Positions 32,741 to 44,629 of a stretch of 64,000 nucleotides of DNA are shown one piece after another (positions within the stretch are counted from its first letter, which is position 1; each line of letters begins with the position of its first letter). The DNA lies in the NCBI RefSeq assembly GCF_947179165.1, contig NC_077247.1, positions 41,460,935 through 41,524,934 of the forward strand, written 5' to 3'. The notes under the pieces were generated by a model, which had not been told where the DNA came from, ran no database searches, and saw nothing but the letters and a program-made list of their open reading frames with translations. The DNA comes from Solanum dulcamara. Lineage: Eukaryota; Streptophyta; Magnoliopsida; Solanales; Solanaceae. The position numbers and the translations under genes were made by a program.

Positions 32741-35700
32741 ATGGCTTGGAATCAAGGGGAAGGATCCTCAGCTGGGATCGAGTTCGATAAGGGGGGTGGA
32801 TTTGGTGATTTTGGGGGTTTTAATTTTGAAAAAGAGGAGCTTGATGAATTTCATGAATGTGGAAAATCGAACAAGGGCTCTGATGAAATTACTGATTTGT
32901 TGCCTTCGGATCCGTTTAATATGGAAGGTAGTACCCAAGGTCTCACAGCCTTCACTGGTTGGTTAGAGGATTTTCAGAAGGATTTTGGGTTTAAGGTAGA
33001 CGAGAATGAAGTTGCGAGATTTGATTCTTTCTTGACTGGCAAGATGAGGATTCATGAGGATACGCGTTTCCAGTTGATTGATGGAAATCGTAAGCTGTTC
33101 GGGATGAATTTCAGAGAGGGGTTGGAAGGTGGCCATGGTCGGATGGATGGTAAGAAGGAGATCATGGATTTTAGTGATGACAAGTATTGGAATCTTGGTG
33201 ATACAACACATAATGATCAAGGGGGAATTAACAATCATGGTGGTATGGATGGAGGTAATCCATCGGATGCGTTGTTGCTTGCCCTTGGTTATTTAGGCTT
33301 GAAGGACCTTCTTGTAGTTGAAAGAGTATGTAAGCCTTTACGTGATGCTGTTATCGGAGATCCACTTTTATGGAGAAATATTAACATATATCATCCATTT
33401 TGTACTAAGATCACAAACGATATCCTTATAAAGTTGACGAATAGGGCTCAAGGCCATCTTCATTCTCTCAGTCTATTTCACTGCTCAAAGCTCACTGATG
33501 CTGGTTTGAAGCATGTACTTGATAGGAATCCCAACCTGTCAAAGGTCAGTTGTTTCTCTTGTGTTACTTGCTTAGCTTAATTTTGTCATTATGTCTTGAT
33601 AGAATTTGTCATTATAACTGTAAATAGTAGTAATATGTATTAGGTCTTAAGTAAATTATTACCCATTCATATTTAAATGTTTTGTACAAGTGATATTAGC
33701 AATTGTAGAAAATAGTTATTATGAACTGTATTTAGAAGTTTTGGATTTTATGAAAAATGAAGGAAAAGTGAGGAAAAATGAATATTTTTTTGGTATAAGA
33801 GAGGTGTAACGCCAATTCTCCAAAGATCATGTGTATGTGTGTATAACTCATAAATTATTAAAATTCTCAAAACAAAATGTGCAAGGAGAATTGAAAATAG
33901 AATTTCTAAAATTGTTTATGATTTTAAAAGCACAATGGAAACATTCCTTAAGAAATTGAATATCTTTCTGACTTTTTCATGGATTTGGCTCCTTTCCAAG
34001 TGTCCATTGCCTGTTGTTTCAATTTCTCCAAATTCTTACTCGGATGTGAGACACATAGACCATTTTAAAATTAATGGTTTCTATTTAATTAACTAAAACC
34101 AAGCCTTAACTATGGTTATAATAAATGTTATTCCATATATAGTATTCAAATTTCTTGATATTTGTTCCAACAAAGTCTATCTATAGCGCCAAAATTATCC
34201 CAATAATTTGGTAACACTGAAATCTAGCACCAAAGAAAATCTTCCAGAATCTTCCATGGAAATCTAGTTTTCGGAGATCATTGATAGAGCAAAACTCAAC
34301 AAAAAAAAGTGGAATACAAGAGGAAAAAACACAGAATAAGAAGCAAGACATGAGTGTTCAGTTTTTGCTGAAAATAAAGTGACTATTCACGCCAAGTTCT
34401 TTCTTAATCCAATTTAAATATTATAGAACTCAAGTACTTGTTATTTGTGTCATCGTGTGTTCCTTGTAATGTCAATCGTCAAGTATTAGATCATGTATAA
34501 TGTGTTTGTAAATTTCCAAGTGTAGTGCCATTAAAAGCAATTGAAAGCAACCATTTTCCCTTCAATTAGCTCTTAATAAATAAGTCCATGACGTTCTCAT
34601 AGACTGTTAACAAAACTTTTAGCATTTTGTCTGTGTTTGAAACTAGTGCAATAAGTTTATTTAATAAACATTGCAAGGATTATGTTAGTGAAAGCCTATA
34701 TGTGACAGAAGAGGCAAGGAAGAGGTTAATTTTGGCTTAGCCATCCCAAATTTTAGCTGATGAATGTCTGGTTAAGTATGAATTTTGCACTGTTAAATGT
34801 AAAAAAAAATAGAAAAAATATGTAGAATAAAGGAGAATGATCATTGCTGACTAAGAAAGTAAACAACTACGTAAATAATTGAGAGAACGTAAGTGATAAT
34901 ATTTTTAAAAGATCTTATGGTAGGTAGAATTGTGGGATTACCAAATCTTTTGGGAGCAAATATCTGAAATATATTATTATCTTAACTATGGTTGAGGTCT
35001 AGTTTTAGTTAGTTAAATCTAAACCATTAGTTTTAAAATTGGACATGGTTTCCCATCCTAGTAAGAATTTGGGAAATTGGAGACCATGAGAAATGGAGAG
35101 GAGTCGGATCCGAGATCAAAATAGAAGTGCAGAAATAAATGCACTTAAATGCATGTCAAGCACCATGGTAACAGAATTTAAAAGAACACTTAAGTGGAAA
35201 TCAAAATATCTAAAAAACAAACAATATTGGGAAAAGGAAAAAAGATTGGTTGAAACCGTAAAAGAAATGGATGTTAAAAATATATAAAAACAAACAATTA
35301 TAAGTGAAGGAAGAAGCTTAATAATTGTATTTAGAGATTTCAGGACATTTTAATATAAGATAATTGAAAAAAAATTAGAAAAAAACTACAAAATAATATT
35401 AATAAAGAACTATTTTGGTCTAAGGAATTATAGTGTCACACCACATTACCTAGAGAGAATTTTGTGTTATGTACACTCCAACCATCTTCCATGGGGTTGT
35501 TAACCTAACCGATAGCACTTCCTTTATTACCTGTGAGATGGTCTATTCATTGAGTGCATGACATTGCTGCACAAATGCCTAAGTTAATGTATTTTCTTCA
35601 TGGTTCATTTCTGTGAGTGCAAGTAAAAACTGTGCTAAGAATAATAAAAGGACAGTTGAAGGTGGGGTTGGGAAGAGGTTAAGATGAAGAAGATGACGGG

Positions 35701-38700
35701 CAAGAGGTTGTCTCAAAACTAAGGGGAACAAACAAAATTGATGAGTCAAATAAAGCCTTGATGTTTTATTTTAAAGTCTAACTGTCGAAAACAAACACAA
35801 AATTAAAGTTAGTTATTAGTGTGAAGGAGCAAACTTTAATGGAAAAGGCACTTTGAATAATTTCTTCTTATTTTTCAAGAAATTGAGGTAGAAAATGGTT
35901 TTGAAAAAAGGAGGAAAAAAAAACATAAATGCACTTCTTGGTCTAAAAGGCATGTCACATCACTTCCTCAAAGCCTAGCTTTATATATATATAGATAGAT
36001 AGATATGTTGTTTCAAAAGACCTAAAAAAATTTTGATCCATGCAGACTTGCCGGGCTTGCCTAGTGCGGGTTACCTCTCTTGTATGGTTTGCGAGCTATT
36101 GCACAGGAGCAGAGGTTTTACCCTGTGCACACCCAAAGGGTAGCGACTGCGGGTTTCCCGTGTCATAAAAAAAAACTTATTGGGATTAAAACTTATGTTG
36201 ATAGTTGGTACATTTATATTAGGTCTACTGTTTGTTGGAGTCTTGTTAATACCTTAAAGAGTTGTACGTCAATAGAAAATATTGAGAACATTTACTATTA
36301 GAGAACCAAGATCATTAGTATTGGAATAAAAGAGGTCCAAATTAAGGGAAGTGGATACTGAGGATTCATGCAGCGACCCAAACTTGCTTGGAATTGAGGC
36401 AATAGTAGTGTTTTTGTCAAATGTTTTGCAGTCTTTACTCAATAGGACTCTGGTTTCATTTGAAGCATAGTACTGGCTTTCTATTAACTAGAAGTAGTGT
36501 ATATTGGGATTCCTCATTGTTGCTTTCATCTGTTTCATTCTGTCAAAACCTATATTGATCTTTCCTTGTAGGAGGAGATGCTTTTTATAGTATCAATTAT
36601 GAATCAAACTGCCTCTTCAAGTGCAATGTTTAGTAATGTGCCGATAATTGGAAATAATGGAGGTGAAAAAAATGTATTTGTACCAGATACTAACCCTCTT
36701 TATACAATATACCCTAGTAATAGTAATTACGTAAATAATCCTACAAATATTTACACGATATATTAAGCCTGGTAAAAATAGAATGTCAGGTTTCTATGGC
36801 AGCATGTTATATGAGATAATATCCCAAAATTTAGCATTTTCTTATGGAAATGTATAGTTAGTGAATATTATGGTTTGTTTCTATCCTAATCAACATCTTT
36901 TTCTATGAAACTATATAATATTCAATCCAAAACTATAATATTTAATTGATAACTACAATATTCTATCCAAAACTATAGACAAAATATTCAATTCAAAAAT
37001 GTAGTCTTCATTCAACAATATAATATTCAATTCAGAAATAGATTATTCAATCCAAGATTACAATATTCCCACCAAAATTAACAATTGTATTCAAATAAAA
37101 CTATACCCATATTTTTCTAGATGCTCGGAACTCTCTTTTTATTTACTTTCTCTTTTCTTCCAGTTAATCTATCAAACACCAGCTCTTTATTTCGAACAAT
37201 GAATTGAGACACCCTAACTTGTAAACCACACTTTTTCATACTAAACCCTAAATTCAATTTGAATTTCCATGTTGACGTCTCTTCAACCCGCCTCCGCACT
37301 TGTCAGGTTATTCCCTGGCCTTGCAGGCATTGACAAACAAAGAAAATGTCCTCTAATTAATGCAAGACTTGAAGTAAATAATGCTTATATGGTGATTAGT
37401 AGAACTTGTTGAAGTCAAAACAATTATGAACATCTTATATTACTTATTCATAAATTTCTTTATCAGTCCTAAACCAATTATGCAGAGGCATTGGAAGGCC
37501 ACCCAAGTAGGAGTAGAAATGGGTATATGCGAATTTCAGATTCAAGCAACTTATAGACGATATGGTGAGCAGCCGAATTTTGCACGTCTAAAGAGGAAGA
37601 GGAGTTTTTGGGGATGGAGATGCACTTGATTGGGAATTAGAGAAATATAAGTAGTAATTTTAAGAGTAAAACTGGGCAATGTATTTATCAGAATACTTAA
37701 AATGAAGGATTGACTCGTAATTGTTAGGGGTCGTTTGGTAACTGATTTGGAGGTGGATTATGCGGGTGTTAAATTCTGCATAAGTAATACCCCGTTTGAT
37801 AGCCGGATAGGAGGTAAGTTATTTATGTATAAAATTAATACGGTGTTTGGTTTGCGATTTAGGAGTATAAGACATGAATAAATAAGACATGAATAACTTT
37901 CTGCATAACTAATAATTGCATAAAATAATACATTGATTCCCTCATAACTAATCTCTGCATTACTCCTAGTTACCAAACAACCTGTTAAAGTAATACATAA
38001 TGAAATTAATAAACTTAAAAAATGGGTATAGAAATTAGTTTTGGATTTCCTGTGAAATATAAACAATAAATGGTTAAATCGTGTTAAGATGTGGCGTTTT
38101 CTTAGGGCATCTGGTGTAAAATTCAAATGAAAACTATAGCCATATTTTTCTAGAGGCTCAGAATTCTAGTTTAATTCACTGTCACTTTTCTTCTAGTTGT
38201 TCAATCAAGCACCAACTCTCCGTTTTGTTAAATGAATTTAGAAACCCTAACTTGTAAACCTCACATTTTCATACTAAATCCTAAATTTAATCGGAATTTA
38301 AATGTTGGCGTCTCTTCAACCTCCATACTTGTCAGGTTATTCCAAGGCCTTGCTGACATTGACACACGAGACAATGTCCTCTAATTATTGCAAAACTTGA
38401 AGTAATAATGCTTATATGTTGATTAACAGAACTCGTTGAAGTCAAAGCAATTATGAGCATCTCATATTACTACTACATAATTTTTTTCTTATCTCTCTCT
38501 CCCCAATCCCTCCGAAGTCTGAAACCAATTACGCATAAGCATTGGAAGGCCACCCAAGCAGGAGTAGAAACGGGTGATGTGCGAATTTCAGATTCAAGCA
38601 ACTTATAGAAGATGTGACGGGAAGCTGAAAATTGTACTTCTAAAGAGAAAGGAAAGGAGTTTTCGGGTATGGAGATAAACTTGATTTGGAAGAGAGAAAA

Positions 38701-39824
38701 ATAAGTAATTCTTAAGAGTAGAAATGGGTAATGTATTTATCAGAATACTTAAAACTGAGGATTGTCTAGTAATTGTTAAGGTAATACATTATGAAATTAG
38801 TAAACTTAAAAATGGGTATAGAAATTAGTTTTGGATTTTTTTTAATTTGGTGAAGTAGGTGATAGATTTAGTTTGGCTTTCCTGCGAAATATAACCTCTA
38901 AATGGCTAAGTTGTGTTAAGAGGTGTTGTCTTAGGGCACACGGTGAAAATTCTCAATAATAAATTCGTTTCATTTGATTCCTTTATGTTGAGAAATGGCA
39001 TTAACAATTTCATTGACACAACTTTAAGTAAGTAACAGACTGATGAAAGATCTTATTTCTACCGGTTTTGGTAATATTTATACTAAAGTGTCCTCCATTG
39101 ACCTCCTTTTAACCTCTCTGGAAGTTCTTTTACTCCATTAAACTTCTTACTATGTAGCTCTTCACTTCCTTGTATCTAGTTTCAGTTTAGTTCTATTAAT
39201 TTCTTCTTTTTCATTTTGCTATATATTTAATAGAATTAATAGAACTTGATATCTTATTTGTCTAGTTTGCTGATGTCATGTTTGCCTGTGTTCATGCAGT
39301 TAAATGTCCCAGGATGTGCGAGACTCACCGCAGATGGTATACTCTCTAACTTAAAAGTCTCAAAGACTGCTGGAAAAATGAAACTTAAATATTTAGGGAT
39401 TTATGGATTGTCTGGCTTGACAAACAAGCACATGGAAGAGTTCAAGCTCTTAACAGGTGTAGATAATAGCAAGCTGCCAACTACTCGTAAGCCACGGTTT
39501 TTTGGTGGTGGCCAGTTGCGTGTCATTTTTGATGATGACCGTGCTATGGATGTTGAAGTTTGCCCAAAATGCCAGAAGTTTGAACTAGTTTATGATTGCC
39601 CTTTGGAGAGTTGCCAAAAGAAGAAATCTTCCTCTCAGTTGTGCAGGGCTTGTACTAAATGCATTACGCGTTGTATCGATTGTGGATGTTGCTTAAACAA
39701 TTGTGATTACGTGGAGCTGCTCCATTTTGAGTTGCTTTGTTTAGATTGCCTGAGAAAACCCTTGGGTTGGCAAAAGGTGGGGCAGAAAATGCCCTTTTTG
39801 TCTGAAACCACTGTTGTTCACTAG
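32741..39824 (+). CDS. SKIP14: F-box protein, SKIP14-like, two coding exons (442 aa)
   Basis: SKIP14-type F-box proteins are substrate receptors of SCF ubiquitin ligases. Exon 1 is 32741-33544 (268 codons, donor AAG|GTCAGT) and exon 2 is 39300-39824 (174 codons plus TAG, acceptor TTCATGCAG). The phase is 0 at the join, and NPNLSK runs smoothly into LNVPGCARLTADG. Residues 1-170 are acidic and low-complexity. The F-box lies at about 175-210 (DALLLALGYLGLKDLLVVERVC), followed by short leucine-rich repeats (HLHSLSLFHCSKLTDAGLKH). The C-terminus is cysteine-rich with repeated CxxC pairs (CPKC, CRACTKC, CIDCGCC), suggesting zinc binding. The ATG at 32741 is preferred because the frame further left has no ATG. 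The intron is 5.75 kb. Confidence 0.9.
33990..35095. repeat. Inverted repeat (about 110-130 bp arms) in SKIP14 intron
   Basis: Left arm 33990-34125 and right arm about 34975-35090 are imperfect reverse complements. Shared stretches include AACCATTARTTTTAAAATTGG and TAAGAATTTGGGAAATTG. The loop is about 850 bp of AT-rich DNA. It is either a foldback transposon or two copies of one MITE in opposite orientation. Confidence 0.65.
36046..36177 (+). mobile_element. SINE 3' fragment in SKIP14 intron
   Basis: It is a GC-rich island with GCCTAGTGCGGGTTACC, GGTTTGCGAGCTATTGCAC and CCCAAAGGGTAGC, ending in an A-rich tail. This is the typical 3' body of a widespread Solanaceae SINE. The tRNA-like head is missing. 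Confidence 0.65.
36921..37090. repeat. Degenerate ATATTCAATCCAAAACTA repeat
   Basis: About seven imperfect units of 20-25 bp, such as ATATTCAATCCAAAACTA and ATATTCAATTCAAAAATG, occur in tandem just left of the 37.1 kb duplication. Confidence 0.7.
37088..38960. repeat. Diverged tandem duplication in SKIP14 intron
   Basis: Copy 1 (37088-38118) and copy 2 (38119-38960) can be aligned along most of their length, for example CATTGGAAGGCCACCCAAG and TGTATTTATCAGAATACTTA in both. Copy 1 carries a 258-bp MITE that copy 2 lacks. The short ORFs inside are not shared in frame, so the unit is probably non-coding or a captured gene or promoter fragment. Confidence 0.85.
37727..37984. mobile_element. Harbinger/Tourist-like MITE with TTA target duplication
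   Basis: The terminal inverted repeats are GGGGTCGTTTGGTAACT on the left and CAGGTTGTTTGGTAACT on the right (reverse-complemented). They are flanked by TTA at 37724-37726 and 37985-37987. It is 258 bp, AT-rich, with no ORF of its own. The paralogous copy 2 has a single TTA at this place (about 38778), a natural empty site that proves the boundaries. Confidence 0.92.
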
Positions 39825-40041
39825 GGGGAGGGTTACCATTTCTACCCCTATGGCTAGGATGCATAATATTTGTTGCTTTTTTGGCTGTGGGAAAGCTTCA
39901 GGATCACATAACGCTTTTGAAGAACAGATTTGAAATGGAAGTCCTTTGTCTATCTTGAAGAAATTGGAGTCTTCTTATTGTCGAACTGGAAAGAAACATG
40001 GCAGACAAGAAGCTGATCTTCCGCATGGAGGCTTTGATAGT

Positions 40042-40372
40042 CTTATGTTGTATCTATGCTGTGTCATGATTGTGTTAAGTAAAACTTGTGTTGTATGCAT
40101 GCTGTGTCATGATTCTGTTGAGTAACCCTTATGTTGTATCATGTATGCATGCTGTGTCATGATTCTGTTGAGCAAACCTTATGTTGTATACATGCTGTGT
40201 CATGATTCTGTTGAGTAACCCTTATGTTCTATGCATGGTGTGTCATGATTGTGTTGAGTAACCCATATGTTGTATGCATTTCGTGTTGAGTACCCTTACG
40301 TTGTATGTACGCTGTGTCCTGATTTTAACTCTTATGTTGAATGTATGCTGTGTCATGATTTTGTTGAGTAAC
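40042..40372 (+). repeat. 54-bp minisatellite downstream of SKIP14 stop
   Basis: Six or seven tandem units of about 54 bp share GCTGTGTCATGATT, TGTTGAGTAACCCTTATGTT and GTATGCAT. They begin about 220 bp after the stop codon, probably inside or just beyond the 3' UTR. The later units are shortened and diverged. Confidence 0.9.
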
Positions 40373-40714
40373 TAAGGAGAGTGATGTAATTGAAGATGTT
40401 ACACCACCAGAAGCTTGGGAGGAAGAATGGTGAGGTTGCATATATTAAGGCCTATTTGTTTGTTGTGTAGTTGAAGAAGAATATACCAGTGTTGGTTGGC
40501 TGGCATTGAGGCGAAGATTAAGTTGAGACATTGTTAAATAGGAAGCTCAGACAAGCATTTTCAGTGCATATGGTTTAGGTTGGGACATTGTTGGTTGACA
40601 TATGCTAAAGCTTTGATCAGTTTTAGCTTTGGAGTACCCATGTCCTGTAGGACTGACATTCTGATAATTCACAAGAAAGAGAATAGAGACTATATTCACA
40701 GATAATTAAGGGTA

Positions 40715-41085
40715 CGAGGTAGGAGGATCCAGAGGACACAAATTAGGGTGGAATGTTAGTAGGCAACATTGTGTTGTCTTGTTGTCCGTACTAATAAATA
40801 TTAGTTATAGTATTGATCCTCTAGTTTCTTGTCCTTCGATTTATATTACTATTTGCTGTTCCTTGATTATCATATTGTTTTATTATAGTTTTTGTTATGT
40901 TACTATATGTTGTTTTGGTTATTGTAAGTTGTTTTTTGTACTCTTATGTTACTTCATTTTTTGGATTGCTTTAAATTGTTTTTTTTGAGTCGAAGGTAAC
41001 ACATCTCTACCTCTAAGGTAGGATAAGGTATGCGTACACTCAATCCTCCTCAGCCTTACTTTTGTGGAATTATACTGAATAAGTT
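40715..41085 (+). mobile_element. Truncated LINE 3' end (RTE-like)
   Basis: It starts with sequence like the LINE coding end (GGAGGATCCAGAGGACACAA, and TTAGGGTGGAATGTTAGTAGG matching the last codons). It continues through a T-rich 3' UTR and finishes with the CTACCTCTAAGGTAGGATAAGG and TGCGTACACTC boxes. The 69-codon Tyr/Cys/Ile-rich ORF here is UTR. It is an older relative of the 22.3 kb LINE. Confidence 0.65.
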
Positions 41086-41466
41086 ATTTTTATCAGTTTA
41101 ATACAATATTTCGTTTTTTAAAATGTCATACCAATATCATACCAAATTCGGATTGGTTAGGCTTTTCACTTTTCTGTTTTGGTTCAGGCGGTTAGGTAAC
41201 TTCGATATTATTCTTTAAAGTTATATTTTATCAAACAAATTTAAAATAGAAAGCTAAAACTTGTAACTGGGATTCAAGAAAATCATTTTTTTATTGGAAA
41301 ACAAGAGCAAATAAAAAACATCTAATACTTCAATATTATTGAACATCAAAATTAACTGCTCCAAATGAACCAAAAGAGTACCATTTTCACTTCCAAATAG
41401 TATATATTTGATTTATTTAACTGTCTGCATTGAGAATCATTTGCCTAAAGGACACCCCTAGATACC

Positions 41467-41600
41467 TTAAAAGGGTAGCCCGGTGCAATTAAGCTCCCGC
41501 TATGCGCAGAGTCCGGGGAAGGACCAGACCACAAGGGTCTATTGTACGCAGCCTTACCTTGTATTTCTGTCAGAGGCTATTTCCAAGGCTTATACCTTAT
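41467..41600 (-). mobile_element. Au-like SINE fragment
   Basis: The plus strand shows AGCCCGGTGCAATTAAGC, CCGGGGAAGGACCAGACC and GTACGCAGCCTTACC, which are the reverse complement of the plant Au SINE 3' body. The tRNA-like head would follow at the right end. It is replaced by unrelated DNA after about 41600, possibly because of an insertion. Confidence 0.65.
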
Positions 41601-42340
41601 TTATCAGAATTACTACTTACTCTTCATTTGGATCTATTTTTGTGTCCTGCTGATTCTTGTATTCAGGCTTTCAACTTCACAATGTCGAAGGAGAAATCAC
41701 AAGACTGAATCATCTATCGTACTGAACAACATAGAGAATTTTTTCTTATTCTATTATATGTACAATAAAAATTGCAAAATCGTTGTGTTTATGACTTTGC
41801 TTTATTATTACTTTATTTTCTTGATTTCCATCCAACTTCCACGTGTTGACTATGCCACCATTGAGCAGGGGTTAAGCCCTTCACGAGATTTATAGTTGCA
41901 TTACTTATAGCTTTCTTGTTTGTAGACAAAGCAGATTCACAATTGTCTTGAAAGGAAAAGTCAATTCAGAGAAAATTCATTGCTCTCTCCAGCAGACTAT
42001 TGTTTAGATCATTACGCTCGTTTAAAAATACTCAATACAGTCCAATTAAATAATTAAAAAAAATCAATTTCCTAAAATCTACACAATTATTTATTAAGCG
42101 AGTCCATTTTTCTGCCATTTGATAACCTGGCGGCGGCAGAGCTTCAGATTTTGGTTTTAAGGGATGGCAATAGTGGGTAGGGGTGGCAAGTTTAGTCCAT
42201 ATACAATTTACGCAATTAACAATTTTATAGCTATGCTTTGATTTATTATGTATTTGTATTTTTGTATTTTTTTTGCAGATTTCAGAAAATAAAAACAAAT
42301 TGGTTTGTATCAAAATGAATACGTATTAGGAGGAGAGATG
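41601..42340. other. Intergenic DNA, no gene seen
   Basis: Only short chance ORFs are present. A GC-rich spot near 42125-42190 (CTGGCGGCGGCAGAGC, GGGGTGGCAAG) may be a transposon end. Confidence 0.3.
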
Positions 42341-42369
42341 TGAGCAAGATCAAGAGAGGGAGGATAGAG

Positions 42370-42680
42370 GATGAATACACGTTGTATTCATTGTATCATT
42401 AATATAAAAATACAGAATACAAATACAATTGAATACAAATTTAGTTTTTCGAATATTTCTAATACAATTAATATGAAATTCAAATCTCTTACCAATATTT
42501 GATTGGATACAATTGATACATAATACATTTTATAGAGAGGATGAATGCATATTGTATTTGTATGAATATAAATATAGTTTATACAAAATACAAATATAGT
42601 TTTTTCAACTACAACTGATATAAAATACAAATCTCTCACTTATATTTGATTAAATACAATTGATACAACTCATATAAATA
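42370..42680. repeat. AATACAA / TTGTATT-rich repeat block
   Basis: Repeated GATACAATTGATACA, GAATACAAATA and TTGTATTC motifs appear in both orientations over about 300 bp, like sub-terminal repeats of a Mutator-like transposon. The ends are undefined. Confidence 0.5.
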
Positions 42681-42747
42681 TCAACAAAGTGGGTTGTGCG
42701 TAGGGGGTCCAGTGGGTGGGTTGAATGGGGGTAGGGGGTGGCGAGTG

Positions 42748-42774
42748 TTTTTTTTTTTTTTTTTTTTTTTTTTT
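42748..42774. repeat. Poly(T) run with G/T-rich flank
   Basis: About 27 consecutive T lie in a strand-asymmetric GGGTGGGGG-rich stretch (42700-42870). Confidence 0.85.
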
Positions 42775-43209
42775 AGATATTTGGGGGTGGGGGGTAGGGT
42801 GGGCAAACTTGTGGATGTGGGGGTGGGTGATGGGGTACGGGGTAGATTTTTTTTTTCTGTATAAATATGATTTTTTTAAAAAGAATAATTTAGGGATGGA
42901 ACGTGGGTGGTAGCCTGATAGGGGTTAGAGTATTAACAACTTAGTTTTGATTTAGTGTTTTTAACTTTAGGAGATTAAAGTGGATTAGAACTATTTAATC
43001 CAAATTATATTTGATCAAATTCATATTTATCCATATTTTTTATGCATGAAATGCAATCTAATCAATTTTGGCTCAATCCATCCAAATTTGATCCAATCGA
43101 ACCATTTGTCACCTCTATTAGTGGAGCAATCTAATAATCCACTATGGGTGGTATCACACTATCTTAGATTAGAGATGATTATCATTCAATATATTGAAAA
43201 GACGTTAGG

Positions 43210-43777
43210 TAGGAGCGGACATGGTATGATATGATACAGTATTTGAAACTTCGGTACGATAATTTTGGTATTCGATTTTTAAAACTATTATACAATTACC
43301 ATATCAATTTAATTCGGTATGATTCGGTATTTTGAAGTTCGGTCTCTATATTTTTCAGTATGGTAGATCAGTAAACATAGTTTGTTCAACTTTGACTAAT
43401 ATATACTCATATAACAGAGTATTATGACTTCGACAATTCAAAAAAAGGCCCTCAATTGTATCATATTAACACATTACACATGTAGAGATATATATTCAAA
43501 AGAAAATACAAACAACTCCTTTTGTAAATCAATTACATTTAAAATACATTTCAATCAAAATAGAGTAGTCAAAATTTCTATTTCTAAATATTTAGTTTAT
43601 ACTAGTACTAGGTTGCATATTTGTTAGTATTTAAAGAATATATATATATGTTATTTATGTACCAAAAATATTTAAAATATATACCATATACCATACCAAA
43701 TACCATAATACCAAAATCACGGTATCAAAATTTTTGAAATGGTATAGTAATTATATACCATACCATGTCCACCCCTA
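43210..43777. mobile_element. hAT-like MITE (GGACATGGTAT ends)
   Basis: The left end TAGGAGCGGACATGGTATGA pairs with the right end, which reverse-complemented reads TAGGGGTGGACATGGTATGG. The flanks ACGTTAGG (43202-43209) and ATGCTAGA (43778-43785) match at 5 of 8 positions, and all three differences are transitions. They could be a decayed 8-bp duplication. The interior has GGTATGGTAT/ATACCATACC runs and no transposase. Confidence 0.75.
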
Positions 43778-43785
43778 ATGCTAGA

Positions 43786-44629
43786 CAAAAAGGTTAATAA
43801 AAATAGAAATGGTTAGATTTCCTATATTTTGGAGAGAGAAATTGAGTCAGGATGAGAGAATTGTTTCTATACTTTTATCAAATAATGCGGGTTAATAGTG
43901 AAGCTATCGTGCCTAAGGCGAAAGACTCTGATTTCTATTTATAGAATGCTACAGTATTCTCGCCATACATCAAGAATTGTGTCGAATTAAATGGCAGATA
44001 CAATTCTTACTAATTCTCCCTACAATATTTGTGTGGTTAATGAAAAATCGGCAAGCTCTAACTACTTTGTGCAGCACTCTAACTACTTTGTGGAGCAAAC
44101 AAAAGATCTAAAAATCACATTATTTATATGAACAAACAAACTTTACACAATCAACATAATTTTTTTTTTATATTCTATACCAATAAATTTATGATATTCA
44201 TATACTGAGTAGTCAAATAAGTCACGTCAAAAATGCCAAAGCTTATATGTCTTGAAAGATCCAAGGGGCATGTTAAGTCTTTCCATACTAAAGTTTTGCC
44301 CTGCCCCGTTTAGCCCCTATTTAAATAAGGTGGATAATCAATTCTCTAGTGTACTCCCGGTCCAACTTGGAGATCTTGTGAAGTAATAGAAGTCCTCAGA
44401 AACATAAGGCCAATAATTTTCTTCAGAAATATATAATAAAATCCAAGTTTAAAGGGATTCGAAAGCTTTTCATGGGAAATTGTAAAATCTCAAGCACAAA
44501 CGACTTACCTTATGATACTGCAAATAATACAAGTCTTGAATTATAAATTATTCAAATTAAGTGTGAAGATAGAATTAGAATTTGGGCAGAAGTAGATGTT
44601 CCAAATTTAATGGGATTAGGAATTAGGTA
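43786..44629. other. Intergenic DNA with a segment repeated at 46.3 kb
   Basis: No gene is seen. 44288-44385 (TTTTGCCCTGCCCCGT, GGTGGATAATCAATTCT, CTTGGAGATCTTGTGAA) recurs at about 46275-46378 in the same orientation. A 22-bp CTAACTACTTTGTGCAGCACT unit is duplicated at about 44056-44097. Confidence 0.5.

Noticed and set aside
36080..36301. 73-codon ORF in the SKIP14 intron
   Set aside because: It begins inside a SINE and runs through its A-rich tail.
40779..40988. 69-codon Tyr/Cys/Ile-rich ORF
   Set aside because: It is the T-rich 3' UTR of a truncated LINE.
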